Shown piece by piece: positions 23,039 through 31,968 of a stretch of 41,115 nucleotides of DNA; within the stretch, counting starts at the first letter, position 1, and each line of letters begins with the position of its first letter. The position numbers and the translations under genes were made by a program. The stretch comes from Roseomonas nitratireducens (GTDB lineage Bacteria > Pseudomonadota > Alphaproteobacteria > Acetobacterales > Acetobacteraceae). The notes under the pieces are model-generated. The model was not told the DNA's origin. It saw nothing but the letters and a program-made list of their open reading frames with translations, and made no database searches. Location of the stretch: positions 1-41,115 of the forward strand of contig NZ_JAGIYZ010000031.1 in NCBI RefSeq assembly GCF_017813355.1, given 5' to 3'.

Positions 23039-23046
23039 GCGGTGAC

Positions 23047-23142
23047 TCAGCCTCCGAGGACGACACGGTGCATGATGCGCCCGGGCATCGGCGTGAAGCC
23101 GCCGGCGATCGGCAGCGCGCCGATCAGGGGTTCGAGCGTCAC
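23047..23142 (-). CDS. Possible 31-codon ORF upstream of the cyclase-family gene
   Basis: GTG at 23142 with AGGATG upstream; the stop lies 8 bases before the hydrolase ATG. The product (TLEPLIGALPIAGGFTPMPG... ending RIMHRVVLGG) has the strong G/C third-position bias of real genes here. It could be an upstream leader peptide or the tail of a decayed gene. No family recognised. Confidence 0.3.
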   Translation of the reverse strand: MTLEPLIGALPIAGGFTPMPGRIMHRVVLGG

Positions 23143-23237
23143 GCGCCCATCCTGCCCCGCCCTTCGGGGCCACGCCATGCGGCTTGACGCGCGCGCGGCG
23201 CGCCACCACACGAAGCGCGCTTCCGGGAGACGCCGAC

Positions 23238-24203
23238 ATGAACCTCGCCCGCCGTTCGCTGCTCGCCGCCGCCGCCCTGCCGCTGGCCCGCCCCGCCCTC
23301 GCCCAGGCCTGGCCCGCCCGGCCGATCCGCGTGCTGGTGCCCTTCGCCGCCGGCGGCGCTGCGGATTCCGCCGCGCGCACCATCCTGCCGCGCATGGGCG
23401 AGCGCCTGTCGGCCACCTTCGTGGTCGAGAACCGCACAGGCGCCGGCGGGTCGATCGGCGGCGCCGAGGTCGCGCGCAGCGCGGCGGACGGATACACGCT
23501 GCTGTGGGACGCGTCCTCCCACATCGTCAACCACGCCCTGCTGCGCGGCCTGACCTTCGACTACACGACGGCCTTCCTGCCGGTCAGCCAAGTCTGCACC
23601 TTCCCGCAGGTGGTCGCGGTGAAGGCGGACTTCGCCGCGCGCGACATCGGCGCCTTCATCGCCGCGGCCAAGGCGCGCCCGAACACGATCAACATGGGCA
23701 CCCAGGGCAACGCGACGGCCGGGCATCTTGGCCTCGCGCGCTTCGCGCGGGAGGCGGGGATCGAGGTGCAGCACATCCCCTATCGCGGCGGCGCCGACGC
23801 GGCGCGGGACCTCGCGGCGGGCAACCTGGACGGGGTCTTCATCACCGCGCTCTCCGCCCGCCCCGTGGTGGACAGCGGGCGGGCGCGCTTCCTTGCCGTC
23901 GCGACCGCGCGGCGCATCGCGAACCTGCCTGACGTGCCGACGCTCGCGGAATCGGGCCTGCCCGGCTTCGACGTCAGCGAATGGGTCGGCCTTTTCGCCC
24001 CCGCCGGCACGCCGGCGGAGATCGCCGCACGGCTGCACGAGGCCCTGGCGGCCGCGCTGGCGGAGGAGGAGGTGCGCGCGCGGCTCGACCGGCTGGGCGC
24101 CGTGCCGGTCGGCAGCGACCCCGCCGGCTTCGGCCGCTTCGTCACGGAAGGGCGCGCGGCGATGACGACCCTGGTGCGCGAGGCGAATATCCGGATCGAG
24201 TGA
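23238..24203 (+). CDS. Bug/TctC-family periplasmic solute-binding receptor
   Basis: 321 aa. Signal peptide about 1-23 (MNLARRSLLAAAALPLARPALAQ). The mature protein begins WPARPIRVLVPFAAGGAADSAART, the hallmark of the tripartite tricarboxylate receptor (Bug) family. VVENRTGAGGSIGGAEVARSAADGYTLLW, NMGTQGNATAGHL and IPYRGGADAARDLAAGNLDGVF are the other conserved blocks. These proteins bind small carboxylates or other metabolites. No TctA/TctB permease genes lie nearby, so it is an orphan receptor or feeds a distant transporter. Its stop overlaps the next ATG (TGATG). Confidence 0.93.
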   Translation: MNLARRSLLAAAALPLARPALAQAWPARPIRVLVPFAAGGAADSAARTILPRMGERLSATFVVENRTGAGGSIGGAEVARSAADGYTLLWDASSHIVNHALLRGLTFDYTTAFLPVSQVCTFPQVVAVKADFAARDIGAFIAAAKARPNTINMGTQGNATAGHLGLARFAREAGIEVQHIPYRGGADAARDLAAGNLDGVFITALSARPVVDSGRARFLAVATARRIANLPDVPTLAESGLPGFDVSEWVGLFAPAGTPAEIAARLHEALAAALAEEEVRARLDRLGAVPVGSDPAGFGRFVTEGRAAMTTLVREANIRIE

Positions 24204-24823
24204 TGCGCGCGGCCGCCGCGGCCCTGGCGCTGGCCGGGCTCCTTGCCGCGGGCGTGCAGGGCGGCCTGTTCGGCGCGCTGCTCGCGGCGCAGGAGGTGGG
24301 GCGCGCGCCGGCCGTGCTCGGCCTGGTCGCGCTGCTGCTGCTGCGGGACGGGCAGCGCGGGCTGGCGGCGGCCGCTGGCTGGACACTCGCGGGCGCGGCT
24401 GGCGCCGTCGCGCTGCGTGCCGCCTTCGGGCTGCTGGGCGACAGCGGCTGGATCCCGGGCGAGGAGACGCCGCGGCCTGACCGCGCGCTGGAAGCGGCCT
24501 GGTGCTTCGTCGTCGCCCTGCTCGCCTGGCGCGGCATGGCGGCGAACCGGATGGGGCCGCTGATCGCCGCCTGCGTCGCCACGACGCGCATCGGGGGCTA
24601 CGGGCAGGCGCTGGTGCCGGCGTTCTTCGAGCCGACGCTGGGGGAGGCGCTGCCGGTCGCGCTGAACATCCTCGCGGGATACGCGGCGGGCGTGCTCGTG
24701 CTGCTCGTCGCGGGCTGGGGGGTCTTCGTGCTGGCGCGGATCCCCGCGCGGGTCGCGGCGCCGGGGCGCGTGCTCGCCACGCTGGCGGCGGCGGCAGGGA
24801 TCGGGCACATGCTCCGGCTGTGA
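24203..24823 (+). CDS. Unrecognised multi-pass membrane protein
   Basis: 206 aa with about five or six TM segments and few charged residues. A polar loop at about 82-95 (DSGWIPGEETPRPD) and the segment TTRIGGYGQALVPAFFEPTLGE (about 126-150) may carry functional residues. It starts on the Bug receptor stop (TGATG), so it is translationally coupled and may act with that receptor, but it is not a TctA or TctB homologue that I recognise. Function unknown. Confidence 0.7.
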   Translation: MRAAAAALALAGLLAAGVQGGLFGALLAAQEVGRAPAVLGLVALLLLRDGQRGLAAAAGWTLAGAAGAVALRAAFGLLGDSGWIPGEETPRPDRALEAAWCFVVALLAWRGMAANRMGPLIAACVATTRIGGYGQALVPAFFEPTLGEALPVALNILAGYAAGVLVLLVAGWGVFVLARIPARVAAPGRVLATLAAAAGIGHMLRL

Positions 24824-25323
24824 TCGCACGCAGCAAAGCAGTCCGGGGGAGGAGAACCTCCCCCGCGCCCCCTCCCTTCTTCTCCCGGGCGCCTCGCCGC
24901 TGGCTCGGCGCGCTGGCGGCGATGCTCGTCGCGGGTGGCGCGGCGGCGCAGGAGGATATCCGGACGACCATCGGGCAACCGGTGCTGGTGCTCGCGCAGC
25001 GGGCGGAACTCACCACGGGGCTGCGTTTCAACAGCGGCGGGCACCGCGCCTCGCTCGCCGCCCGGCTGCGGGATCCGGGGCCGCCCGTGGCCCTGGCGGC
25101 GGATCGCTACCTGTTCGGCTGGGGGTGTCGCGCCGAAGGCTGCCGCGAAGGCGGCGCGTTCCTGGCCTTCGACACGCATGACGACCGCATGTTCCTGCTG
25201 CTGACGGAGCATGGCGGGGTGCGGCTGTCCGTGCCGCCGGACCCGCGCGCCTGGCCCGAGGCGCTGCGCCCGGGCCTGCGGGACTTCATCCCCACGCTCG
25301 CGGACGCGATGGGCCCGCGATAG
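24820..25323 (+). CDS. Periplasmic Ivy-like (lysozyme-inhibitor fold) protein
   Basis: 167 aa from a GTG overlapping the previous stop (GTGA). Residues about 27-44 (RRWLGALAAMLVAGGAAAQ) look like the core of a signal peptide, but the 26 residues before it are low-complexity and include a palindromic repeat. The original start may have been displaced by that repeat, and the only later ATG (24922) would cut the signal in half. The mature part has YLFGWGCRAEGCREGG then FLAFDTHDDRMFLLLTE, the C-x4-C hairpin loop layout of Ivy proteins (CKPHDC in E. coli Ivy) without its His. The Ivy-fold call is tentative. Confidence 0.55.
   Translation: MIARSKAVRGRRTSPAPPPFFSRAPRRWLGALAAMLVAGGAAAQEDIRTTIGQPVLVLAQRAELTTGLRFNSGGHRASLAARLRDPGPPVALAADRYLFGWGCRAEGCREGGAFLAFDTHDDRMFLLLTEHGGVRLSVPPDPRAWPEALRPGLRDFIPTLADAMGPR
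24845..24864. repeat. GC-rich palindrome inside a gene start
   Basis: GGGGGAGG (24845-24852), loop AGAA, CCTCCCCC (24857-24864), followed by a pyrimidine run containing CCCCCTCCCTTCTTCTCCC. It resembles the first stem and flank of the element at 18448-18577, suggesting the same repeat family. Confidence 0.45.
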
Positions 25324-25358
25324 GGCTCGTTCATTCATTGGTCGCAACTGCCGTGCTT

Positions 25359-25375
25359 CCTTCGAGCCTCGAAGG
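25359..25375 (+). promoter_or_regulatory. Palindrome covering the ribosome site of the EAL gene
   Basis: CCTTCGAG (25359-25366) and CTCGAAGG (25368-25375) are a perfect 8-bp dyad with one central base. The right arm runs into the Shine-Dalgarno GAAGGAG (25371-25377) before the ATG at 25384. Either a DNA-binding site or a stem that hides the ribosome site is possible. Confidence 0.45.
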
Positions 25376-25383
25376 AGACCGGC

Positions 25384-26637
25384 ATGTCCGTTGAGCCACG
25401 TGAACTCGTCGAGATCATCCGCCACGGCACGCGCCGGACAGGCGCGGCGGGCAGCACGCTGAAGCGCGCGCTGCAGGCGATCCGGACGCATCTCGGCCTC
25501 GAGGTCGCCTACGCCTCGCGCTTCGAGGGCGACCGGATGGTGCTGCGGGACGTGGACGCGCCGGGGCTCGAGCAGATGGCCCATCCGGGCGCGTCCTTTT
25601 CCCTCGACGACGTCTATTGCCGGCACATCCTGGCCGGCAGGCTGCCGGAACTGATCCCCGACACCGCGGCCGAACCGCTGGCGATGAGCCTGCCGATCAC
25701 CGCGGCGCTGCCGATCGGCACGCATGTCAGCGTGCCCATCCGCCTGCAGGACGGGTCGGTCTACGGCATGTTCTGCTGCCTGGGCTTCGCGGCGAACCCC
25801 ACGCTCAACCAGCGCGACCTGCAGATGGTGAAGGCCTTCGCCGACCTCGCGGCGCATGAGATCGAGGAGGCGGTGCAGGAGGAACGGCGCGCGCGGGAAC
25901 GCGAGCAGCGCATCCTCGCCGCGATCGAGCAGGGGCTTCTCACCATCGCCTACCAGCCGATCTGGGGGCTGTCCCCGCGCCGGCCGGTCGGCTTCGAATG
26001 CCTCGCGCGCTTCGCCACCACCCCGGCGCGCCCGCCCAATGTCTGGTTCGCCGAGGCCGCCGAGATCGGCCGCGGCGCAGCGCTGGAGATGGCGGCCATC
26101 CGGCTCGCGCTGGAGGCCTTGCCGCGGCTGCCCGAGGACATCTACCTCGCGGTGAATGCATCGCCCGAGACGGTGCTGGCGCCGGAATTCGGCGCGGTGT
26201 TCGAGGGGCATTCGCTGTCGCGGATCATGCTCGAGGTCACCGAGCACGCCGCGATCGCCTGCTATGACGGGCTGACCGCCCGGCTGGAGCAGATGCGCGC
26301 GGCGGGGCTGCGCATCGCGGTCGACGATGCGGGCGCCGGCTATGCCGGGCTGCATCACATCCTCCAGCTGCGGCCGGACCTCATCAAGCTCGACATGTCG
26401 CTGACGCGGGACGTCGATTCCGACCCGGCGCGCCAGGCGCTGGCGGCCGCGCTCGTCGCCTTCGCCCGCGACACCGGCAGCAGCATCGTGGCCGAGGGCG
26501 TGGAGACCGAGGCCGAGCTGGCCGCGCTCCAGGCGCTCGGGGTTGAGCGGGCGCAGGGCTACCTGCTCGGCCGCCCCATGCCGGTGGCCGCGGCGCTCGA
26601 CCTGCTGGGCCGGGAGGGCCGCGCCAGCGCGGCGTGA
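25384..26637 (+). CDS. GAF-EAL cyclic-di-GMP phosphodiesterase
   Basis: 417 aa, cytoplasmic. An N-terminal GAF sensor domain (about 20-165) is followed by a charged helix EERRAREREQRILAAIEQ and an EAL domain (about 180-412) that hydrolyses c-di-GMP to pGpG. Catalytic motifs: ECLARF at 205-210 (EAL reads ECL, Glu205 kept), VNAS, LEVTEH, DDAGAGYAG (two metal-site Asp), IKLDMSL, AEGVET and AQGYLLGRP. All metal and general-base residues look intact, so activity is likely. No GGDEF partner domain is fused. The ligand of the GAF domain is unknown. It stands alone, ending just before the rplQ terminator. Confidence 0.93.
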   Translation: MSVEPRELVEIIRHGTRRTGAAGSTLKRALQAIRTHLGLEVAYASRFEGDRMVLRDVDAPGLEQMAHPGASFSLDDVYCRHILAGRLPELIPDTAAEPLAMSLPITAALPIGTHVSVPIRLQDGSVYGMFCCLGFAANPTLNQRDLQMVKAFADLAAHEIEEAVQEERRAREREQRILAAIEQGLLTIAYQPIWGLSPRRPVGFECLARFATTPARPPNVWFAEAAEIGRGAALEMAAIRLALEALPRLPEDIYLAVNASPETVLAPEFGAVFEGHSLSRIMLEVTEHAAIACYDGLTARLEQMRAAGLRIAVDDAGAGYAGLHHILQLRPDLIKLDMSLTRDVDSDPARQALAAALVAFARDTGSSIVAEGVETEAELAALQALGVERAQGYLLGRPMPVAAALDLLGREGRASAA

Positions 26638-26653
26638 ACCGGCCCCGCGCACG

Positions 26654-26682
26654 AAAAAGGGGAAGGCGCTGCCGCCTTCCCC
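26654..26682 (-). terminator. Intrinsic terminator of the ribosomal block
   Basis: Ten-bp perfect stem (26659-26668 / 26673-26682) with a 4-base loop, followed on the minus strand by TTTTT (26658-26654). It lies 27 bases past the rplQ stop and ends the whole alpha operon; on the plus strand it may also help end the EAL gene. Confidence 0.9.
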
Positions 26683-26709
26683 TCATTCTCCGCGCACGGG
26701 GCGCGGGAT

Positions 26710-27135
26710 TTACTCGGCCGAGGCCTCGGCGTCAGCCGCCTCGGGCTTCGGGCCGCTGTCCAGGCCCTTGGCCGCCGGGTTGCGGTCCACCAGCTCGATC
26801 ACCGCCATGGTCGCGGCGTCGCCGTAGCGCACGCCGGCGCGCAGCACGCGGCAATAGCCGCCCTGGCGCGTCTTGTAGCGGTCGGCGATCTCGGTGAAGA
26901 GCTTCGCCACCACCTTCTCGTCGCGGATCTGCGCGAGCGCCTGGCGGCGCGCATGCAGCCCGCCGCGCTTGCCGAGGCTGATGATGCGCTCGACATACGG
27001 GCGCAGCTCCTTCGCCTTGGGCAACGTGGTCGTGATCTGCTCGTGCTTCAGCAGCGACGTGGCCATGTTGCGGAACATGGCGACGCGGTGGGAGGAGGTA
27101 ACGCTGAGCTTACGCCCGGCCATTCCGTGACGCAT
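26710..27135 (-). CDS. rplQ: 50S ribosomal protein L17
   Basis: 141 aa. [17 protein letters not shown] start and [17 protein letters not shown] are diagnostic for L17, which binds 23S rRNA near the exit tunnel base. An acidic Ala/Glu tail (last about 15 residues) is an extension common in alphaproteobacteria. Last gene of the alpha operon, 24 bases after rpoA and directly before the terminator. Confidence 0.97.
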   Translation of the reverse strand: MRHGMAGRKLSVTSSHRVAMFRNMATSLLKHEQITTTLPKAKELRPYVERIISLGKRGGLHARRQALAQIRDEKVVAKLFTEIADRYKTRQGGYCRVLRAGVRYGDAATMAVIELVDRNPAAKGLDSGPKPEAADAEASAE

Positions 27136-27159
27136 GGTGGTATTCCCTGTTCAGAGCCC

Positions 27160-28179
27160 TCAGAAGGGCTCCTCGACCTTCTTCGCGAGTTCCTCGATGT
27201 TCTCGGGCGGCCAGCCGGTGACGGTCATGCCGAGGCCGAGGCCCATCGAGGCGAGGACTTCCTTGATCTCGTTCAGCGACTTGCGCCCGAAATTCGGGGT
27301 GCGGAGCATTTCCTGCTCGGTCTTCTGAACGAGGTCGCCGATGTAGACGATGTTGTCGTTCTTCAGGCAGTTCGCGCTGCGGACCGACAGTTCCAGCTCG
27401 TCGACCTTGCGCAGCAGGTTGCGGTTGAAGGGGAGATCGTCGCGGATCTCCTCCTCGACCCGCGCGCGCGGCTCGTCGAAGTTGATCAGGATCTGCAGCT
27501 GCTCCTGCAGGATGCGCGCGGCCACGCCGACCGCATCCTCCGGTGCCAGCGTGCCGTCCGTCTCGACCGTCAGGATCAGCTTGTCGTAATCGGTCTTCTG
27601 CCCGACGCGGGTCGGCTCCACGCGGTAGGCCACGCGGCGCACCGGGGAATAGATCGCGTCCACGGGGATCAGGCCGATCGGCGCGTCCTCGGGCCGGTTC
27701 TCGGCCGCGGGCACGTAGCCCTTGCCGATGTCGACCGTGAGCTCCATCGACAGCTTGGCGCCGTCGTCGAGCGTGCAGAGCACGAGCTCGGGGTTCGTGA
27801 TCTCCATGTCGCCGGTCGTCTGGATCTGGCCGGCCGTCACCTCGCCAGGGCCCGTCGCCGTGAGCTGCAGGCGCTTCGGCCCGTCGCCCATCATGCGGAT
27901 GGCGAGCTGCTTCACGTTCAGGACGATGTCCGTCACGTCCTCGCGCACGCCCTGGATGCTGCTGAATTCATGCAGCACGCCGTCGATGCGGATGGCGGTG
28001 ACGGAAGCGCCCTGCAGAGACGAGAGCAGCACGCGACGCAGCGCGTTGCCGAGCGTCATGCCGAACCCGCGCTCCAGCGGCTCCAGCACCACGGTCGCCG
28101 TGCGCAGCGGGTCCGCCCCCATCTCGACGGACTTCTGCGTCTCGATCAGCGAACGCCAGTTCCTTTCGAGCACGATCAC
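27160..28179 (-). CDS. rpoA: RNA polymerase subunit alpha
   Basis: 339 aa. The N-terminal dimerisation domain (about 1-235) contains [23 protein letters not shown] flexible linker and the C-terminal DNA/activator-binding domain (about 255-325; [38 protein letters not shown]) follow. The start codon is GTG at 28179, with AAAGGAGAG just upstream. It lies 43 bases after rpsK in the standard alpha-operon order. Confidence 0.98.
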   Translation of the reverse strand: MIVLERNWRSLIETQKSVEMGADPLRTATVVLEPLERGFGMTLGNALRRVLLSSLQGASVTAIRIDGVLHEFSSIQGVREDVTDIVLNVKQLAIRMMGDGPKRLQLTATGPGEVTAGQIQTTGDMEITNPELVLCTLDDGAKLSMELTVDIGKGYVPAAENRPEDAPIGLIPVDAIYSPVRRVAYRVEPTRVGQKTDYDKLILTVETDGTLAPEDAVGVAARILQEQLQILINFDEPRARVEEEIRDDLPFNRNLLRKVDELELSVRSANCLKNDNIVYIGDLVQKTEQEMLRTPNFGRKSLNEIKEVLASMGLGLGMTVTGWPPENIEELAKKVEEPF

Positions 28180-28222
28180 TCTCTCCTTTCGGCTGTTCAG
28201 GCGGGCAGGCGTCGAGTCGCGA

Positions 28223-28630
28223 TCAGACGCGACGACGCTTCCGCGGCCGGCAGCCGTTGTGCGGGATGGGCGTCACGTCCTTGATGGCAGTGACGTAGAA
28301 GCCGACCGCCTGAAGGGCGCGCAGCGCCGATTCACGGCCCGACCCGGGGCCGCTCACCATGATCTCGAGCGTCTCCATCCCGTGCTCGCGCGCCTTGCGG
28401 CCGGCATCCTCGGCCGCGACCTGCGCCGCGTAGGGGGTGGACTTGCGGCTGCCCTTGAAGCCCTGGGAGCCGGAGGACGACCAGGCGATCGCGTTGCCCT
28501 GGGCATCCGTGATCGTCACGATCGTGTTGTTGAAGGAAGCCAGCACATGGGCAACGCCCGAGGTGATGTTCTTCCGTTCCTTGCGCTTGACGGGGCCGCG
28601 GGCGGCGCCGGCGCGGGGTTCGCGGGCCAT
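28223..28630 (-). CDS. rpsK: 30S ribosomal protein S11
   Basis: 135 aa platform protein of the small subunit. [18 protein letters not shown] and the C-terminal [18 protein letters not shown] are diagnostic. It begins one base after the rpsM stop, so translation of the two is coupled. Confidence 0.98.
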   Translation of the reverse strand: MAREPRAGAARGPVKRKERKNITSGVAHVLASFNNTIVTITDAQGNAIAWSSSGSQGFKGSRKSTPYAAQVAAEDAGRKAREHGMETLEIMVSGPGSGRESALRALQAVGFYVTAIKDVTPIPHNGCRPRKRRRV

Positions 28631-28631
28631 C

Positions 28632-29009
28632 TTACTTCGTCACCTTCTTCTTGCCGGCGATCGGCACGGCCTTGCCCTTGCGGGTGCGGGCGTTCGTGTG
28701 CGTGCGCTGGCCGCGGACCGGCAGGCCCTTGCGGTGACGCAGGCCGCGGTAGCAGCCGAGGTCCATCAGCCGCTTGATGTTCATCGCCTGCTCGCGCCGC
28801 AGGTCGCCCTCGACGCGGTACTCGCGGTCGATCAGCTCGCGGATCCGCAGGACCTCGTCGTCGGTCAGCTGGTTCACCCGGCGTTCCTGCGGGATGCCGA
28901 GCTTTTCGCAGATGTCCTTCGCGTTGTTCGGCCCGATGCCGAAGATATAGCGAAGCGAAATGAGCACCCGCTTGTTCGTCGGGATGTTCACGCCGGCAAT
29001 GCGCGCCAC
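28632..29009 (-). CDS. rpsM: 30S ribosomal protein S13
   Basis: 125 aa head protein contacting P-site tRNA and the inter-subunit bridge. [14 protein letters not shown] start, YIFGIG, and the basic tail [15 protein letters not shown] are diagnostic. The start codon is GTG at 29009, preceded by a strong AGGAGAGG. The 148-base gap to adk is the largest within the ribosomal block and carries hairpins, so an internal promoter or regulatory site may lie there. Confidence 0.98.
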   Translation of the reverse strand: MARIAGVNIPTNKRVLISLRYIFGIGPNNAKDICEKLGIPQERRVNQLTDDEVLRIRELIDREYRVEGDLRREQAMNIKRLMDLGCYRGLRHRKGLPVRGQRTHTNARTRKGKAVPIAGKKKVTK

Positions 29010-29021
29010 AGTGCCTCTCCT

Positions 29022-29036
29022 GGGGCCTCAAGCCCC
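29022..29036 (-). promoter_or_regulatory. Hairpin in the rpsM leader
   Basis: GGGGC and GCCCC flank a 5-base loop right before the rpsM ribosome binding site. A second stem, GCCCGC / GCGGGC with a 4-base loop (29117-29132), lies further upstream in the same adk-rpsM gap. Either could be part of alpha-operon autoregulation; this is inference. Confidence 0.3.
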
Positions 29037-29157
29037 GAAAACCGCCGTCCGGGGTACGACCCCTCCGGCGCAGTGAAACAGTCGTGCAACGATGAATGGC
29101 GGCCGGAGATACCCCCGCCCGCGGGAGCGGGCGATCTAGCCCCGGTCGCCTTTCCCG

Positions 29158-29811
29158 TCAAGCCTTCCCGGACAGGATGGCGCCGATCTGGCGACCCACC
29201 TCGTCCATCGATGCCATGCCATCCACGGCGCTGAGCTTCCCCTGCGCCGCGTAGTAGGGCAGCAGCGGCGCCGTCTGGCGGTGATAGGCCTCCAGCCTGG
29301 CCGCCACCGTCTCCGCCTTGTCGTCGGCGCGCCGGGTGAACTCGGTGCCCCCGCAGCTGTCGCACACGCCGTCCTTGGCCGGGCGCTTGAAGCTGTCGTG
29401 GTAGCCCGTGCCGCAATTCGCGCAGGTGAAGCGGCCGGCGATGCGCTCGACAAGCACGGCGTCGTCCACCTTCAGCTCGATCACGTGGTCCAGCCGCAGG
29501 CCCTTGTCGGTCAGCATCCGGTCCAGCGCCTCGGCCTGCGGGGCGGTGCGGGGGAAGCCGTCCAGGATGAAGCCCTTGGCGCAGTCGGGGCGGGAGACGC
29601 GGGCGGCGAGCATCGCGGTGATGACCTCGTCCGGCACCAGCGCGCCACGCTCCATGATCGCCTTCGCCTTGAGGCCGATCTCGCTGCCCGACTTCACCTC
29701 GGCCCGCAGCATGTCGCCGGTCGAGATCTGCGCGATGCCGTGCTGCTCCTCGAGCCGCTTGGCCTGCGTTCCCTTGCCGGCCCCAGGGGGGCCCAACAGG
29801 ATCAGGTTCAT
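29158..29811 (-). CDS. adk: Adenylate kinase, zinc-containing LID
   Basis: 217 aa, long-type adenylate kinase (ATP + AMP to 2 ADP). The P-loop GPPGAGKGT is at 7-15, the AMP-binding region holds STGDMLRAE, and DGFPRT follows. The LID domain has four cysteines (130, 133, 150, 153) in two CxxC pairs, the zinc-binding form. It lies between secY and rpsM, the usual place in many bacteria. Confidence 0.97.
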   Translation of the reverse strand: MNLILLGPPGAGKGTQAKRLEEQHGIAQISTGDMLRAEVKSGSEIGLKAKAIMERGALVPDEVITAMLAARVSRPDCAKGFILDGFPRTAPQAEALDRMLTDKGLRLDHVIELKVDDAVLVERIAGRFTCANCGTGYHDSFKRPAKDGVCDSCGGTEFTRRADDKAETVAARLEAYHRQTAPLLPYYAAQGKLSAVDGMASMDEVGRQIGAILSGKA

Positions 29812-29830
29812 CCCTTCGTTTCCCCCTTGG

Positions 29831-31189
29831 TCAGCGCGGCCTGGGCATGCCGCGCCCGCCGAGTCGCGCCTTCTTGATCAGGCCTTCGTACTGGTGGGCG
29901 AAGAGATGCGATTGCACCTGCGCCACCGTGTCCATGGTGACCGAGACGATGATCAGGAGCGATGTGCCGCCGAAGTAGAAGGGCACGCCGTAGTTGCTGA
30001 TCAGGATCTCGGGGATGATGCAGACGATGCACAGGTAGATGGCGCCGACCGCGGTCAGTCGCGTCAGCACGCGGTCGAGGTATTCCGCCGTGTTCTGCCC
30101 CGGCCGGATGCCCGGCACGAAGCCGCCGTACTTCTTCAGGTTGTCCGCGGTCTCGACCGGGTTGAAGACGACGGCGGTGTAGAAGAAGGCGAAGAACAGG
30201 ATCAGCGCCAGGTACATCGCCATGTACAGCGGGCGGCCATGCGCCAGCATCGCGCTGATGCTCTGCAGCCAACCTTCCTGGGTCGGGTCGGTCGAGAAGC
30301 CCGCCACCGTCGCCGGCAGCAGCAGCAGGGAGGAGGCGAAGATCGGCGGGATCACGCCGGCCGTGTTCAGCTTCAGCGGCAGGTGCGTCGCTTCCCCGCT
30401 GAACATGCGGTTGCCGACCTGGCGCTTGGGATACTGCACCGGGATGCGGCGCTGGGCGCGCTCGACGAACACCACCATGAAGATGATGCCGAGCGCCGCG
30501 GCCAGAAAGAAGATGATGAAGAAGGTCGAGAGCGCGCCCGTACGGCCGAGTTCCAGCGTGCTGATCAGCGCCGAGGGGAGGTTCGCCACGATCCCCGCGA
30601 AGATGATCAGGCTGATGCCGTTGCCCACGCCGCGCGCGGTGATCTGCTCGCCCAGCCACATCAGGAACATCGTCCCGCCGACCAGCGTGACGACGCAGGA
30701 GATGCGGAAGAACCAGCCCGGATCGTAGACCGCGGCGCCGAACTGCCCGCGCATGCCCTCAAGCCCGATCGCGATGCCCCAGGCCTGGACGATGGCAATC
30801 ACCACCGTCAGGTAGCGGGTGTACTGGTTGAGCTTCTTCCGCCCCGCCTCGCCTTCCTTCTTCAGCGTTTCCCAGGCCGGGATCGCCGCCGTCATCAGCT
30901 GCACGATGATGCTCGCGCTGATGTAGGGCATGATGTTCAGGGCGAAGACGGTCATGCGCCCGAGCGCGCCGCCCGAGAACATGTCGAACATGCCGAGGAT
31001 CCCGCCGCCATGCTGGGCGAGGATCTCCCCCATCACCGCGGCGTCGACGCCGGGGACGGGAATATAGGTGCCGAGACGATAGACGATCAGTGCGCCCAGC
31101 GTGAACCAGATGCGCTTCTTGAGTTCCGTCGCCTTGGCGAGCACCCCGAAATTGAGGCTCGCCATCGCCTGTTCGGCCGCCGACGCCAT
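29831..31189 (-). CDS. secY: Preprotein translocase subunit SecY
   Basis: 452 aa, ten TM segments, channel subunit of the SecYEG translocon in the inner membrane. Recognisable blocks are [11 protein letters not shown] (after TM1), [18 protein letters not shown] (TM2b), [31 protein letters not shown], and the C-terminal [17 protein letters not shown]. The ribosome site AGGAGGG is strong. Its 97-base leader after rplO carries a perfect 9-bp inverted repeat. Confidence 0.98.
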   Translation of the reverse strand: MASAAEQAMASLNFGVLAKATELKKRIWFTLGALIVYRLGTYIPVPGVDAAVMGEILAQHGGGILGMFDMFSGGALGRMTVFALNIMPYISASIIVQLMTAAIPAWETLKKEGEAGRKKLNQYTRYLTVVIAIVQAWGIAIGLEGMRGQFGAAVYDPGWFFRISCVVTLVGGTMFLMWLGEQITARGVGNGISLIIFAGIVANLPSALISTLELGRTGALSTFFIIFFLAAALGIIFMVVFVERAQRRIPVQYPKRQVGNRMFSGEATHLPLKLNTAGVIPPIFASSLLLLPATVAGFSTDPTQEGWLQSISAMLAHGRPLYMAMYLALILFFAFFYTAVVFNPVETADNLKKYGGFVPGIRPGQNTAEYLDRVLTRLTAVGAIYLCIVCIIPEILISNYGVPFYFGGTSLLIIVSVTMDTVAQVQSHLFAHQYEGLIKKARLGGRGMPRPR

Positions 31190-31207
31190 GCCATCCCTCC
31201 TAAGACA

Positions 31208-31239
31208 CTGCGGCGCACAGGTTCCCCCGCGCGCCGCAG
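31208..31239 (-). promoter_or_regulatory. Inverted repeat in the secY leader
   Basis: CTGCGGCGC (31208-31216) and GCGCCGCAG (31231-31239), perfect 9-bp arms with a 14-base loop, between rplO and the secY ribosome site. It has no U-tract, so it is more likely an mRNA-processing or attenuation structure than a terminator. Confidence 0.35.
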
Positions 31240-31286
31240 CGAAGTCCCGCCCCTGACCTAGCCACGCGGCCCGGTCCGGGCAAGGG

Positions 31287-31775
31287 CTACTCGGACGCCG
31301 CTTCCGCGGCGGGCGCGGTGACCGTCACGCTGCCGCCGGCGGCCTCGATCGCCGCGATGGCGGCCGCGGAGGCACCGGAGACGCTGATGGACACCGGGCG
31401 CTTGATCTCGCCCTTGGCCAGCAGCCGCACGCCGGCGAACTTCGCCGAGGAACGCACCACGCCGGCGGCCTTCAGCGCCGCCTCGTCGAGCGGCTGGCCA
31501 GCCGGCAGGCGGCCGGCCTCGATCGCCGCGTCGAGCGCGCCGAGGTTCAGCACGGCGTACTGCACCCGGAAGGGGTTGACGAAGCCGCGCTTGGGCAGGC
31601 GCCGGTAGATCGGCAGCTGGCCGCCTTCGAAGCCGTTCAGCGACACGCCGGTGCGCGCCTTCTGGCCCTTCACGCCGCGACCGCCGGTCTTGCCCTTGCC
31701 GGAGCCGATGCCGCGGCCGATGCGCTTGAACTTCGGCCGCGCGCCGTCGTTGTCGCGGATCTCGTTGAGCTTCAT
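31287..31775 (-). CDS. rplO: 50S ribosomal protein L15
   Basis: 162 aa. The Gly/Lys/Arg-rich N-terminal extension ([21 protein letters not shown]) that threads into 23S rRNA and the C-terminal globular domain are both clear. An Ala/Glu-rich tail follows the core. It starts 4 bases after rpmD. Confidence 0.97.
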   Translation of the reverse strand: MKLNEIRDNDGARPKFKRIGRGIGSGKGKTGGRGVKGQKARTGVSLNGFEGGQLPIYRRLPKRGFVNPFRVQYAVLNLGALDAAIEAGRLPAGQPLDEAALKAAGVVRSSAKFAGVRLLAKGEIKRPVSISVSGASAAAIAAIEAAGGSVTVTAPAAEAASE

Positions 31776-31779
31776 CGGA

Positions 31780-31968
31780 TCAATCCTCGACGCGCACCAG
31801 GTGCGCGACCTTGCGGATCATCCCGCGCACGGCGGGCGTATCCTCGAGTTCGCGGGACCGATGGAGCTTGTTCAGGCCGAGCCCGATCAGCGTCTCCTTT
31901 TGCCCCGGCTTGCGGCCGATCGGCGACCCGGTCTGGGTCACCTTCACGGTCTTCTTCGGATCAGGCAT
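31780..31968 (-). CDS. rpmD: 50S ribosomal protein L30
   Basis: 62 aa, normal bacterial length. [25 protein letters not shown] and the C-terminal [13 protein letters not shown] are diagnostic. Its start lies inside the last 8 bases of rpsE (coupled). Confidence 0.97.
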   Translation of the reverse strand: MPDPKKTVKVTQTGSPIGRKPGQKETLIGLGLNKLHRSRELEDTPAVRGMIRKVAHLVRVED

